Assembly (NCBI RefSeq): GCF_000307265.1
Contig: NZ_DF158896.1
Coordinates: forward strand, 816,860 to 880,859
Source: Oscillibacter ruminantium GH1
Lineage (GTDB): Bacteria; Bacillota; Clostridia; Oscillospirales; Oscillospiraceae
Direction: 5' to 3'
DNA length: 64,000 bases
The notes under the pieces were generated by a model. The model was not told where the DNA came from, ran no database searches, and was given only the letters and a program-made list of their open reading frames with translations. Below are positions 9,007-17,221 of this stretch, piece by piece (position 1 is the stretch's first letter; every line of letters starts with the position of its first letter). Both the position numbers and the translations under genes were made by a program.

Positions 9007-9060
9007 GGAACTTATGTTCTAATTTGAGATTATTATAAATCGAACGTATGTTTTTGTCAA
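9007..9060 (-). promoter_or_regulatory. SOS promoter with LexA boxes
   Basis: On the minus strand a consensus sigma-A promoter reads TTGACA (9060-9055), 17-nt spacer, TATAAT (9037-9032). Inside the spacer lies CGAACGTATGTTTT (9041-9054), and just past the start point lies GGAACTTATGTTCT (9007-9020), a perfect GAAC-N4-GTTC LexA/DinR box. A weaker third copy (GAACAAAAGTAC) is at 9071-9082. LexA bound here would block RNA polymerase. Confidence 0.88.
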
Positions 9061-9111
9061 GCAAATAATAGAACAAAAGTACGAAAAATTTTGCAGGGAT
9101 TCCGTTTGAAA

Positions 9112-9150
9112 TAAAAAATGCGGAGATCCATATTTTCTATGAATCTCCGC
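9112..9150 (-). terminator. Terminator of the AEC transporter gene
   Basis: An 8-bp stem (9120-9127 with 9143-9150) with T-runs on both sides, so it may work in both directions and also insulate the SOS operon. Confidence 0.75.
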
Positions 9151-9155
9151 GTTTT

Positions 9156-10082
9156 TCAGGACAGCGCATAAGCCGCGATGAGAGCGAACAGCAGCATGGT
9201 GCAAAGTGTGTGGACGGAGAGGGAGGTGGAGATGTACTCCCCGTCGTCTCCCACGTCTGCGAATAGTGGAATAATAAATGGCGCGGGCAGAGCGTAGAGG
9301 ATCATCAGTGCCAAATCCAGCGACCGGTCGAAAGGGATGAGACGCATCAGAAGAGCCCTCACACCCAGTAGCAGCATCCCCATAATCAGCAGACGGCAGA
9401 AAACGGTTTTTAAAACCGGAGCCAGAAGCTCTGCCCGGAGATTCAACTCATAGCCCGCCACCAAAAGCACCAGCGCGCTGGTGGGCGCGGTGAGCATGGA
9501 GATCACGCCGGTGAAAACACCGCCGACAGACGTACCCAGAAGTACGCGGCCAAGGCTGCTGGCCCCCACAACGATGCCAAGCGCCATCCCCAGAAAGCAC
9601 TTGTTTCGCAGCATGTTTCTGAGCAGTTCCCCGGCGTGGACTTTTTTACCGTCTACGGATTTCAGCGCGGCAAGAAATGCCGTGTAAGCAAACACGGTCT
9701 GTCCCAGATCGACTGAGGCAAAACCCACAGAGCTGCCGGTGAGCACGCCGTAAAGCGCATAGCCCAGCATTCCGCCTTCGGCGGAGGTCACCAGCAGCGG
9801 AAAAAATCGGCGGCGCGTTCCTGCCAGAGGGCGCAGGAGAAAGCCCACCGCCAGCGCAAGACCGAAGCCCGCATAGATCACGCAGAAGGTCACCGCCACC
9901 GCGGCGCTGTAATGGGCGGAGGAAAAGGCGTTGAACAGCACCACAGGGAGGCACAGGTCGCTGATGACTGCTTTGATGCCCGCAAGACCCGCTCTGTCCA
10001 ACAGTTTTCGATAGCTGCAATATTTCCCCAGCAGCAGCATCACCGCCACCGGTAAAACCATTTCAAGCACTTGAAGCGCCAT
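9156..10082 (-). CDS. AEC-family (auxin efflux carrier-like) membrane transporter
   Basis: A 308-residue integral membrane protein with about ten hydrophobic segments, as in the AEC/PF03547 family of bile-acid/arsenite-superfamily-fold carriers. The N-terminal half has the typical LLLGKYCSYRKLLDRAGL loop and a LCLPVVLFNAFSS helix; the C-terminal half repeats the pattern, ending PAPFIIPLFADVG. Members export or import small organic acids; the substrate here is unknown. It is transcribed toward the SOS operon and lies downstream of, but separated by a hairpin from, the lsr genes. A link to AI-2 transport is possible only by proximity. Confidence 0.8.
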   Translation of the reverse strand: MALQVLEMVLPVAVMLLLGKYCSYRKLLDRAGLAGIKAVISDLCLPVVLFNAFSSAHYSAAVAVTFCVIYAGFGLALAVGFLLRPLAGTRRRFFPLLVTSAEGGMLGYALYGVLTGSSVGFASVDLGQTVFAYTAFLAALKSVDGKKVHAGELLRNMLRNKCFLGMALGIVVGASSLGRVLLGTSVGGVFTGVISMLTAPTSALVLLVAGYELNLRAELLAPVLKTVFCRLLIMGMLLLGVRALLMRLIPFDRSLDLALMILYALPAPFIIPLFADVGDDGEYISTSLSVHTLCTMLLFALIAAYALS

Positions 10083-10113
10083 AGAAAAGTCTCCTATTCT
10101 GTACGGAGTTGAA

Positions 10114-10147
10114 AGGGAGAGGCAGGCCTGACGGTCTGCCTCTCCCT
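10114..10147 (-). terminator. Hairpin at the end of the lsrACDBF operon
   Basis: A 12-bp perfect stem (10114-10125 with 10136-10147). The T-run is short, so termination strength is uncertain and some transcription may run into the AEC gene. Confidence 0.65.
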
Positions 10148-10161
10148 AGCCGCATATGGAA

Positions 10162-11043
10162 TCAAGCGTGCGTCAGGCCTTGGAAGAACTCCCAGCCCTG
10201 CGCATCGGTGAGCCCTTCGTGGACGATTTTGCTCACTGCCATTGCCATCTCCACGGGATGGGTGCTCTGGAAGATGTTGCGTCCCATGTCCACGCCAGCC
10301 GCTCCCTTTTGGATCACGTCATAGGCCAGATGCAGCGCCTCACGCTCCGGCAGCTTCTTGCCGCCCGCCACCACGATAGGCACCGGGCAGGCGGCCGCCA
10401 CTTCTTCAAAGTTCTCGCAGTCGTAGGACTTGACGATCTGGCAGCCCATCTCCGCAATGATGCGGGTGGCCAGCTTGAAGAACCGGTCCGTCCGCTCCAT
10501 ATCCTTGCCCACGGCGCACACGCCCAGCGTGGGAATGCTGTACCGCATGCCCGCGTTGATGATGCGGCTGAGATTGTCAATGCTGGAGAGCTGACCGTCC
10601 GCGCCGATGAAGGTCTGGGAGGCCATGCAGTCCGCGTTCATGCGGATGGCGTCCTCAATATCCACCGCCACGACCTCGTGGCTCAAATCGTCTTGCAGCA
10701 TGGAGGAGCCGGAAGTGACCCGCAGCGCCACGGCGCGGCACAGCTCCGGCGCCACCGAAGAACGGATGGCTCCCCGGGTTCCCATGAAACAGTCCACATA
10801 GGGGGCCAGCTTCGGCAGCAGCAGATCCAAACGCTCCAAACCGGCTGTGGACCCCATGAAATAGCCGTGATCAAAGGCGAACATCACGGTCTTCCCGCTT
10901 TTGGGATTGAAGATGTTGGAAAGATGGCGTTTCATGCCCCAGTCCAGACTATTGGCGCCCTTGACGTAGAAGCCGTTCTGATTAGCAAAGGGGATTTCCT
11001 GATGATAATCCTTCGCAACCTTCAAACCTTCCAGATCTGCCAT
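10162..11043 (-). CDS. lsrF: LsrF-type thiolase/aldolase of AI-2 degradation
   Basis: A 293-residue class I aldolase-fold protein. LsrF transfers an acetyl group from 3-hydroxy-5-phosphonooxypentane-2,4-dione to CoA, the last step in breaking down phospho-AI-2. The match is extensive: MGTRGA near residue 88, the likely active Lys205 in QIVKSY, CPVPIVVAGGKKLPEREAL, and GAAGVDMGRNIFQS near the end. A good RBS (GAGGAGG) precedes the ATG. It is the last gene of the minus-strand lsr operon, 37 bp after lsrB. The usual partner LsrG is not encoded in this operon. Confidence 0.92.
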   Translation of the reverse strand: MADLEGLKVAKDYHQEIPFANQNGFYVKGANSLDWGMKRHLSNIFNPKSGKTVMFAFDHGYFMGSTAGLERLDLLLPKLAPYVDCFMGTRGAIRSSVAPELCRAVALRVTSGSSMLQDDLSHEVVAVDIEDAIRMNADCMASQTFIGADGQLSSIDNLSRIINAGMRYSIPTLGVCAVGKDMERTDRFFKLATRIIAEMGCQIVKSYDCENFEEVAAACPVPIVVAGGKKLPEREALHLAYDVIQKGAAGVDMGRNIFQSTHPVEMAMAVSKIVHEGLTDAQGWEFFQGLTHA

Positions 11044-11080
11044 AAATAAAATTCCTCCTCAGTGTAGAAATAGTCCTTTT

Positions 11081-12220
11081 TTAGAAATTGTAGTCGTTCA
11101 TGTTCTCGGCGGTGTAGATGGTGTCCTCGGGCAGCAGGACCACGCCGTTGTTGGTGTCCGCGGTGGTCGCGCCGGCGGAAATGCTGTCGTTGGGCAGAAC
11201 CTCGCAGTCGCCGATGCCGGGGATGGAGATTACGTCGCCAACCTTCACAGTGTTGCCGGCAGCCAGATATGCCGCCACATAGCAGCCCATGCCGCCCTGC
11301 ACGCCGCAGTCCCACAGACCCCAGTTATACAGGGTGCCGTTGTTGCAGTATTCCTTGATGGCGTTGGGAGAGGCGAAACCGGTGATGGTGACGCTGTCCT
11401 TGTTGTAGCCCTTGTTCTCGGCAGCCTGCAGCTGGCCGGGCAGAGCGGTGGAGTCGTTGCAGATAATCAGATCGATGTCGGGATAGGCTTCCAGAACGGC
11501 TTCGCCAACGGTGATGGCCTTTTCAGCATCCTGCTCAGAATAGTAGTTGTCGGGATTCACATTTTTCCAATTGGGATACTTCTCGGCGATGATCTTCTCA
11601 CCGGCGACCTGCCAGGAGTTCTGGTCGGTGACGGTAGCCTGAGAATAGTGCCAGCAGTAGGTGACTTCATCCTTTTCGGGATCGACGCCCCGCTCCTTCA
11701 GACCGGCGACAGACATGTCCACCAGCATCTGGCCCAGCACCTCGGGAGTGCCCTGAGAAACCATCAGAGCGCGGTCTTCACCGTTGGCGTCGGAGTCCCA
11801 GGTGCAGACGGTGATGCCTGCCTCGGTGGCGCGCTTGAGCGCGTCGGACACGCCGGCGGCGTCCACGGTGGAGATGCAGATGGCATCCACGGCGTTGGCG
11901 ATGGCCTGATTGATGACAGCCACCTGCGCGGAGACGGAAGCGGTGGCGTCGCCCATGTAATCAATGGTAATGCCCCAGTCCTTGGCGTATTCCTGCGCGC
12001 CGTTGTTGGCGGCCTCGAAGAATGCGTTGCCGGTGAGCTTGGGGATAAAGGCCACGGTCTTCCCCTCGATGGAGACGACACCGGCCTCGCCGGAGGCTGC
12101 CGCGCTGGCAGAGCCGGAAGCGGCGGGAGTGGACGCGGCGGAGCTTCCGCCGTTGCCGCCACAGGCGGCCAGAGACAGGGACAGGGTAAGCGCTAACAAG
12201 AGAGTGAGAGCTTTTTTCAT
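11081..12220 (-). CDS. lsrB: AI-2-binding lipoprotein LsrB
   Basis: A 379-residue substrate-binding lipoprotein: signal peptide with lipobox LAAC (Cys20), a Ser/Ala-rich linker to about residue 48, then a two-lobed sugar-binding fold. Residues known to contact AI-2 in Salmonella LsrB have counterparts here: Lys61 (PKLTGN), an Asp of WDSD (142 or 144), Asp199-Gln200 (TVTDQN) and Pro261 (ALPGQ). The counterpart of Ala222 appears to be Gln263, which would need an alignment to confirm. The segment QGTPEVLGQMLVDMS is nearly LsrB-identical. RBS GAGGAGG is present. Encoded with the cognate transporter genes upstream and lsrF downstream. Confidence 0.93.
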   Translation of the reverse strand: MKKALTLLLALTLSLSLAACGGNGGSSAASTPAASGSASAAASGEAGVVSIEGKTVAFIPKLTGNAFFEAANNGAQEYAKDWGITIDYMGDATASVSAQVAVINQAIANAVDAICISTVDAAGVSDALKRATEAGITVCTWDSDANGEDRALMVSQGTPEVLGQMLVDMSVAGLKERGVDPEKDEVTYCWHYSQATVTDQNSWQVAGEKIIAEKYPNWKNVNPDNYYSEQDAEKAITVGEAVLEAYPDIDLIICNDSTALPGQLQAAENKGYNKDSVTITGFASPNAIKEYCNNGTLYNWGLWDCGVQGGMGCYVAAYLAAGNTVKVGDVISIPGIGDCEVLPNDSISAGATTADTNNGVVLLPEDTIYTAENMNDYNF

Positions 12221-12285
12221 GTTACTACCTCCTCAAATTTATACTCAGGGAGAAAGCCCCGAATATGCCAAGTTAGGGAACCGCG

Positions 12286-13326
12286 TTACTTTACAACGGC
12301 TTTCGGCACGTTGCGATTCTGCTTCAGCCGCGCCAGCCGGGCAACCATGGCGGGATTGGATGCCAGCGACCGGCCCACCACTACCACAATCAGAAGCACA
12401 CCGATGGGGATGTCCAGATACTGGGTATTGATCTTAAAGCACAAAGGCATCCCGAAGCGCAAAATGCCGATAATCACGGCGGCCAGCGTGGTACCCAGAA
12501 TGCTGCCCTTGCCGCCGGTGGAAAGGGTTCCGCCCAGCACCACCGCCGTGATGATGTTCATGGTCATGCCGTTGCCAAGGTCGGATTTGGCTGTCCCCAG
12601 ATAGGCGGTGAGAATGGTTCCGGCAATGGAGGCGCTGACTGCGCTGAGAATGTACGTGGACATAATGACCCAGCGGCTGTTGACGCCGGAGTATTCCGCC
12701 GCCTGCTGATTCACGCCCACTAAGAAAATGCGCCGACCGTATTTGCTCTTGTGCAGCAACACCCATGCCAGCACCGCCAAAATGAGATAGAGAACGATTT
12801 GAAAGGGAATTACGCCGAAGACCTTGTACTGGGCAATCCATTTAAAGGAATCGGGGAAGCCGCTGATGCCCTGATAGCTCTCCGTACTGGAAAGGGTGGA
12901 GATTAGAAGCGCCAGACCCGCGTATAAAAAACTTCCGCCCAGTGTGACCACCATGGCCTGCACGCCGCAATAGGCGATGAAGAAGCCGGACAGCGCGCCG
13001 CACAGCGCCGCCAGAAGAACCGCCACCGCCACAGCGGCCCAGATGTTCAGGCCGAAGTCCTGCCATGCCACGCCGATGGTGATGGAGGTGAGGCCCACGA
13101 TGGAGGCCACCTGAATGTCAATGCCGCCGGTAATCATTACAAGGGTGACGAACAGGGACATGATACAGATGGAGATAAAGTCGTTAATGCTGTTGAAGAG
13201 GAGTGCCGGACGCAGGAATTTCGGATTCACGGAGCTGAAGATTACAAATTCCAGAACCAGCAGCAGAACGAGGAACATATTCCAAGTGAAGGAAACCTTC
13301 TTGCCGGGCAGTTTCAAACGGCTCAT
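12286..13326 (-). CDS. lsrD: AI-2 ABC transporter permease LsrD
   Basis: A 346-residue permease of the ribose/AI-2 class with about ten membrane segments. Shared LsrD features include a GGIDI signature near residue 65, an STESYQGISGFP loop, LHKSKYGRRIFLVG, and a C-terminal LLIVVVVGRS. It pairs with LsrC to form the channel for AI-2 uptake. The start overlaps the lsrC stop (ATGA), implying coupled translation. Order A-C-D-B-F on the minus strand equals the enterobacterial operon order. Confidence 0.93.
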   Translation of the reverse strand: MSRLKLPGKKVSFTWNMFLVLLLVLEFVIFSSVNPKFLRPALLFNSINDFISICIMSLFVTLVMITGGIDIQVASIVGLTSITIGVAWQDFGLNIWAAVAVAVLLAALCGALSGFFIAYCGVQAMVVTLGGSFLYAGLALLISTLSSTESYQGISGFPDSFKWIAQYKVFGVIPFQIVLYLILAVLAWVLLHKSKYGRRIFLVGVNQQAAEYSGVNSRWVIMSTYILSAVSASIAGTILTAYLGTAKSDLGNGMTMNIITAVVLGGTLSTGGKGSILGTTLAAVIIGILRFGMPLCFKINTQYLDIPIGVLLIVVVVGRSLASNPAMVARLARLKQNRNVPKAVVK

Positions 13327-14342
13327 TGCGGGGCGCCTCCTTTCACGGCAGCGGATTCCGCTGTACGGGCGGCAAGGCGGTCATGGCAATTGCGGACCGC
13401 GTTGCGGCGCTGCATCAGCGCGTCGGCCACCACGATGGTGATGAGGATAATGCCGGTGATGGCGTTATCATAGTTGGAGGAAAAGCCCATGAACACCAGC
13501 AGATAGCTGATAGAGGCCATAATCACCGCGCCGATGGCCGCGCCGATCACGCTGCCTACGCCCCCGGTGAGGCTGATGCCGCCCAGCACGCACGCCGCCA
13601 CGGCTTTCATTTCGTAGCCGCTGCCGCTGGTGGAGGTGACAAAGCCGATGCGGCTGCAAAAGATGATGCCTGCCACAGCGCTGAGTACACCGCAGATCAC
13701 GTAGGCCCAGACTTTGGTCTGGGTGGCGGGGATGCCGACCAGAGTGGCTCCGCCCGCGTTGTCGCCCACGGCAATAAAATAGCGGCCCCGCCGGGTGCGG
13801 GTCAGCAGGCAGTGTACGCCCACCACCAGCAGCACCGCGCAGCAGTAGTACACGGTGAAGCCGCCGATCAAGGTAACGGAAGAGAAATCCTTGAAGCTCT
13901 TGGGCAGGTTTTCCACCCACGCGCCTCCCGCGTATATGTACATCATGCCCCGGAGCACACCGTTGGTGCCCAAGGTAAAAATCAGCGAGGGGATTTTCAT
14001 AATGGCCACGCCCCAGCCGTTGATCAGGCCGATGATCGCGCCGATGAGGATGCCCACTGTGAAGGCAAATGCCCAGTTGGCTCCATCTCGCAGGAGACTG
14101 CCTACCACGGTTGCCACAAATCCCAGATTGGAACCCACGGACACGTCGATCTCCCCGATGAAGATGGCGAACGCCATGCCCACGGCGATCAGGGTATACA
14201 CCACGGAGGTGTTGAAGCAGGCGCTGATGCTGGTTCCGGAGAGAAAGGCGGGATTAATCAGACCAACAATTAAAAACAGCGCGACCAGAAATAAGAAGCT
14301 GCTCAGTTCTCGCGCCTTAGCTATTTTTTTTAGAAAACTCAA
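13323..14342 (-). CDS. lsrC: AI-2 ABC transporter permease LsrC
   Basis: A 339-residue membrane permease. It carries the EIDVSVGS motif (about 64-71), KIPSLIFTLGTNGVLRG, a GGAWVENLP loop matching the LsrC GGKWIEGLP, RTRRGRYFIAVGDN, and the EMKAVAACVLGGISL block that defines LsrC. About ten membrane helices. It overlaps lsrA upstream and lsrD downstream by four bases each. With LsrD it forms the transmembrane pore energised by LsrA. Confidence 0.93.
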   Translation of the reverse strand: MSFLKKIAKARELSSFLFLVALFLIVGLINPAFLSGTSISACFNTSVVYTLIAVGMAFAIFIGEIDVSVGSNLGFVATVVGSLLRDGANWAFAFTVGILIGAIIGLINGWGVAIMKIPSLIFTLGTNGVLRGMMYIYAGGAWVENLPKSFKDFSSVTLIGGFTVYYCCAVLLVVGVHCLLTRTRRGRYFIAVGDNAGGATLVGIPATQTKVWAYVICGVLSAVAGIIFCSRIGFVTSTSGSGYEMKAVAACVLGGISLTGGVGSVIGAAIGAVIMASISYLLVFMGFSSNYDNAITGIILITIVVADALMQRRNAVRNCHDRLAARTAESAAVKGGAPQ

Positions 14343-15874
14343 GACCCACTCGCCACCTTTTCTTCAGAAACTCCGAACGCCGCCGCCATCAAACGGTCCT
14401 GATTGATGTCCGCGCCCTTGAACTCGCCGTTGACGCGCCCTTGAAACACGGTAACCGCGCGGTCGGCCAGTTCCACGATTTCCTCCATATCGCTGGAAAT
14501 CAGCAAAATGGACACGCCCTGATCCCGCAGCTGATGGATGATGCGGTACACGTCGCCGCGGGCCGCCGCGTCGATGCCGCGGGTAGGCTCGTCGAGAATG
14601 ATCACCCGGGGAGAGGTGGAGAGGCTCCGGGCGATGACCACCTTTTGCTGGTTGCCGCCGGAAAGACTGCCCACTGCCTGTTCCTGACCGGTGATCTTGG
14701 TGCGGAAATCGTCCACATACCGCTGGGTGAGTGTCTGCTCTTTTTTGCGGTTCAACAGGAACTTCCCAAGCGACCCATCGCCCAGCAGGGCGCTGGAGGT
14801 GTTGCAGGCCACGTCGCTGATCTTAAAAAGACCGTTGAGGTGCCGGTCCTCCGGCACATAGTTCAGCCCCGCCTGAATCACCGCCCGGGTCTTCAGACCT
14901 GTGATATCCCGACCGTTTAAAAGCACCTTGCCTCCCAGAACTTTATCCATGCCGAAAATTGTGGTGGCAAGCTCCGTGCGTCCCGCGCCGACCACGCCCG
15001 CCATGCCCAGAATTTCGCCGGGGTAGATTTTCAGATTAATCCCGGAAAAACCATATCCTCCAAAATTCTGCAATTCCAGAACCGGCGCTTTCGTATAGTC
15101 CACCGCTGTGGGGACGGGACAGCCGCCGTCCTTGCACGCGTCCATGTCCGGCGGCAGCAACCCACGCACCAAATCCTCTCGGGTGAAGCCCGACACCGCG
15201 CCTTTCACGGCGATGATGCCGTCCCGCATGATGGCAACATGCGTAGCCAGTTCAAATACCTCCGTCAAACGGTGGGTGATGTAAATGATACCGATGCCCT
15301 TGCTCTGAAGATCACGGACGCATTTGAAAAGGCTTTCCACCTCGTCAAAGGTCAGAGCACTGGTCGGCTCGTCCAGAATCAGAATCTGCGCGTGGCGCAA
15401 AAGTCCTCGCAGGATTTCCACCAGCTGCTGCTCGGCAATGGACAAACTGCTGGCCCGGCGGGTCAGGTTCAGATGCCACCCGATCTCGTCCATGGTGGCG
15501 ACCAGTTCCCGGTGCAGTTCTGCCTTGTTCTGGGAAAAGCCGATGGTGATGTTTTCCTCCACGGTCATGTTGGGGAACAGCAGCGGTTCCTGCGGCACCA
15601 TATAAATACCCTTTGCCAACGCTTGGGCTGGCTTGTTGAGCACAACGTGCTCTCCTTTAATATAGATGTCGCCGCCGTCCTGCGTATAGATCCCCATGAT
15701 GATCTTCATCAGTGTGGACTTTCCGGCGCCGTTGCCGCCCACCAGCGCCAAAATCTCTCCCGGAGCCACATCCAAGCTGATGCCCTTCAGCACGGCGTTG
15801 AGGCCGAAGGACTTTCGGATGTTCTGAACGGAGAGCAGCTGTCCCGCGGAGGTAGAAGCCTGTTCAGTGGACAT
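14339..15874 (-). CDS. lsrA: AI-2 ABC transporter ATP-binding protein LsrA
   Basis: A 511-residue double ATPase. First domain: Walker A GGNGAGKST (about 45-53), a degenerate-looking signature LSIAEQQLVEI, Walker B ILILDEPTSAL. Second domain: AGVVGAGRTELA (the degenerate Walker A usual for sugar importers), LSGGNQQKVVIARSL and Walker B VIILDEPTRGID. I place the start at the ATG at 15874, where ACAGGAGG lies upstream; this gives 511 residues. A longer frame to 15919 lacks an RBS. First gene of lsrACDBF, under the promoter at 15939-15967. Confidence 0.93.
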   Translation of the reverse strand: MSTEQASTSAGQLLSVQNIRKSFGLNAVLKGISLDVAPGEILALVGGNGAGKSTLMKIIMGIYTQDGGDIYIKGEHVVLNKPAQALAKGIYMVPQEPLLFPNMTVEENITIGFSQNKAELHRELVATMDEIGWHLNLTRRASSLSIAEQQLVEILRGLLRHAQILILDEPTSALTFDEVESLFKCVRDLQSKGIGIIYITHRLTEVFELATHVAIMRDGIIAVKGAVSGFTREDLVRGLLPPDMDACKDGGCPVPTAVDYTKAPVLELQNFGGYGFSGINLKIYPGEILGMAGVVGAGRTELATTIFGMDKVLGGKVLLNGRDITGLKTRAVIQAGLNYVPEDRHLNGLFKISDVACNTSSALLGDGSLGKFLLNRKKEQTLTQRYVDDFRTKITGQEQAVGSLSGGNQQKVVIARSLSTSPRVIILDEPTRGIDAAARGDVYRIIHQLRDQGVSILLISSDMEEIVELADRAVTVFQGRVNGEFKGADINQDRLMAAAFGVSEEKVASGS

Positions 15875-15938
15875 GAAGATTCCTCCTGTAAACGAAAGAA
15901 CAAAAGTTTGCACACTCATACTTTTGCTTTATGGCGCT

Positions 15939-15967
15939 ATCTTAAAACATTTTAGATAATTTGTCAA
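15939..15967 (-). promoter_or_regulatory. Promoter of lsrACDBF
   Basis: On the minus strand TTGACA (15967-15962), 17-nt spacer, TAAGAT (15944-15939). One of three AAAACATTT repeats overlaps the -10, a position suited to repression by LsrR. Confidence 0.8.
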
Positions 15968-16209
15968 CAGGCAGGAAAAAGGTTCCACGGTAAAACCGGG
16001 AAAATTAAAACATTTATTTAACACTTCACCGGGGAAAATCTATAAAAGAAACTGATTTATTGTGGGTTATGTTAAATGCGGATTTTTATATTTGTCAAAA
16101 ATACACAACTTGCGGGTTTTTTGGAAGCTCCTGTCAATGGGGCGTTGACAGTAAAAATATTCGGTGATATACTTCACATATCAATTATTTGATTAAAAGC
16201 AAAACATTT
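15942..16209. repeat. Three AAAACATTT repeats, candidate LsrR operators
   Basis: The 9-mer AAAACATTT occurs at 15944-15952, 16007-16015 and 16201-16209. The first two extend to TTAAAACATTT (15942 and 16005). They sit in the divergent lsrA/lsrR intergenic region, one on the lsrA -10 and one just before lsrR. Operator function is inferred from position. The region is AT-rich, so chance recurrence is possible. Confidence 0.45.
16145..16173 (+). promoter_or_regulatory. Promoter of lsrR-lsrK-cupin
   Basis: TTGACA (16145-16150), 17-nt spacer, TATACT (16168-16173), about 70 bp upstream of the lsrR start. Confidence 0.85.
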
Positions 16210-16243
16210 GTCGGCTTTTGCAAAGTCGAGGGGGAGGAATTTT

Positions 16244-17209
16244 GTGGAACAGGCGGACGAGTACGAGCACCACTTAATGATAAAGACCACGTGGTACTAT
16301 TATATGGAGAACTACACTCAGCAAAATATATCCCACCTGCTGGGAATCAGCCGCGCGCGCGTGATCCATCTGTTGGAAAAAGCGCGTCAGACCGGCATTA
16401 TTCAGTTTTCCATCCGGCAGGAGGGGGATCGCCGCATGCAGCTGGAGCGGGCGCTGATCTCCCGGTTTGGTTTGCAGGATGCTTTTGTGGTGCCGGCTGA
16501 GGGAGATACGCTGGAAAATCTGAACGCCAGCATCGCCCGCGCGGCGGCCATGTATATTGCCAGCCGGCTGGACGACAACTGCTTTTTGAATATGGGCTAT
16601 GGCGACACCCCCAGCCGGGTGCTGAACCATCTGGCGACCATGGTGGAAAAGCCTGTCAATGTGGTCAGTCTGACCGGCGGCGTGAACTACTACCTGCCAA
16701 AGGGTTTTTCGCGCACCTTTAACGCCCGGCTTTATCTGCTCCCCGCTCCGCTGCTGCTGTCCAGCCCCCAGATGGTGGAGGCGCTGCAACAGGAGCCAAG
16801 TGTACAGGAAATCAAGCAGATGGTGAAGTTTTCCCAGATGAGTGTGGTGGGCGTGGGCGGAATGTCGGATGAGGCCACCATTATCCAGAATGGGATCCTG
16901 AGCAAAACAGATTTCACGGTGCTGAGTATGCAGGGCGCGGTGGGCGATATTTTGAGCCATTTTATTGATCGGGACGGAAACCCGGTAGGGTCGGACGTGG
17001 AGCAGCGGCTGATGAGTACGCCGCTGGAAGACCTGCGAAAGATGGAAAATGTGATTGGTGTGGCCGGTGGAGAGCGGAAGGTGGATGCGATTCTGGCAGT
17101 GCTGCGGGGAAAGTATCTGGATGCTCTGGTCACGGACGAGACAACCGCCGCCGCGCTGCTGGAGCGGGGCGGAGAACAGGACCCCGGCACTTCCAAATTG
17201 AAACAGTGA
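16244..17209 (+). CDS. lsrR: LsrR-type transcriptional repressor (SorC/DeoR-sugar-binding family)
   Basis: A 321-residue regulator: an N-terminal helix-turn-helix (YTQQNISHLLGISRARV, about 24-40) and a C-terminal sugar-phosphate-binding domain with the SorC features GYGDTPSRVL (about 117-126) and VGVGG. By analogy with the Escherichia LsrR it represses the lsr genes until phospho-AI-2 binds. I chose the GTG at 16244 because GGGGGAGG lies seven bases upstream; a TTG at 16208 has no RBS. It is divergent from lsrA and followed 12 bp later by lsrK. Confidence 0.9.
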   Translation: MEQADEYEHHLMIKTTWYYYMENYTQQNISHLLGISRARVIHLLEKARQTGIIQFSIRQEGDRRMQLERALISRFGLQDAFVVPAEGDTLENLNASIARAAAMYIASRLDDNCFLNMGYGDTPSRVLNHLATMVEKPVNVVSLTGGVNYYLPKGFSRTFNARLYLLPAPLLLSSPQMVEALQQEPSVQEIKQMVKFSQMSVVGVGGMSDEATIIQNGILSKTDFTVLSMQGAVGDILSHFIDRDGNPVGSDVEQRLMSTPLEDLRKMENVIGVAGGERKVDAILAVLRGKYLDALVTDETTAAALLERGGEQDPGTSKLKQ

Positions 17210-17221
17210 GGAGCGGAGGAA

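Noticed and set aside
10109..10324. Plus-strand frames antisense to lsrF and other lsr genes
   Set aside because: Shadows caused by high third-position GC; no RBS and no similarity recognised.
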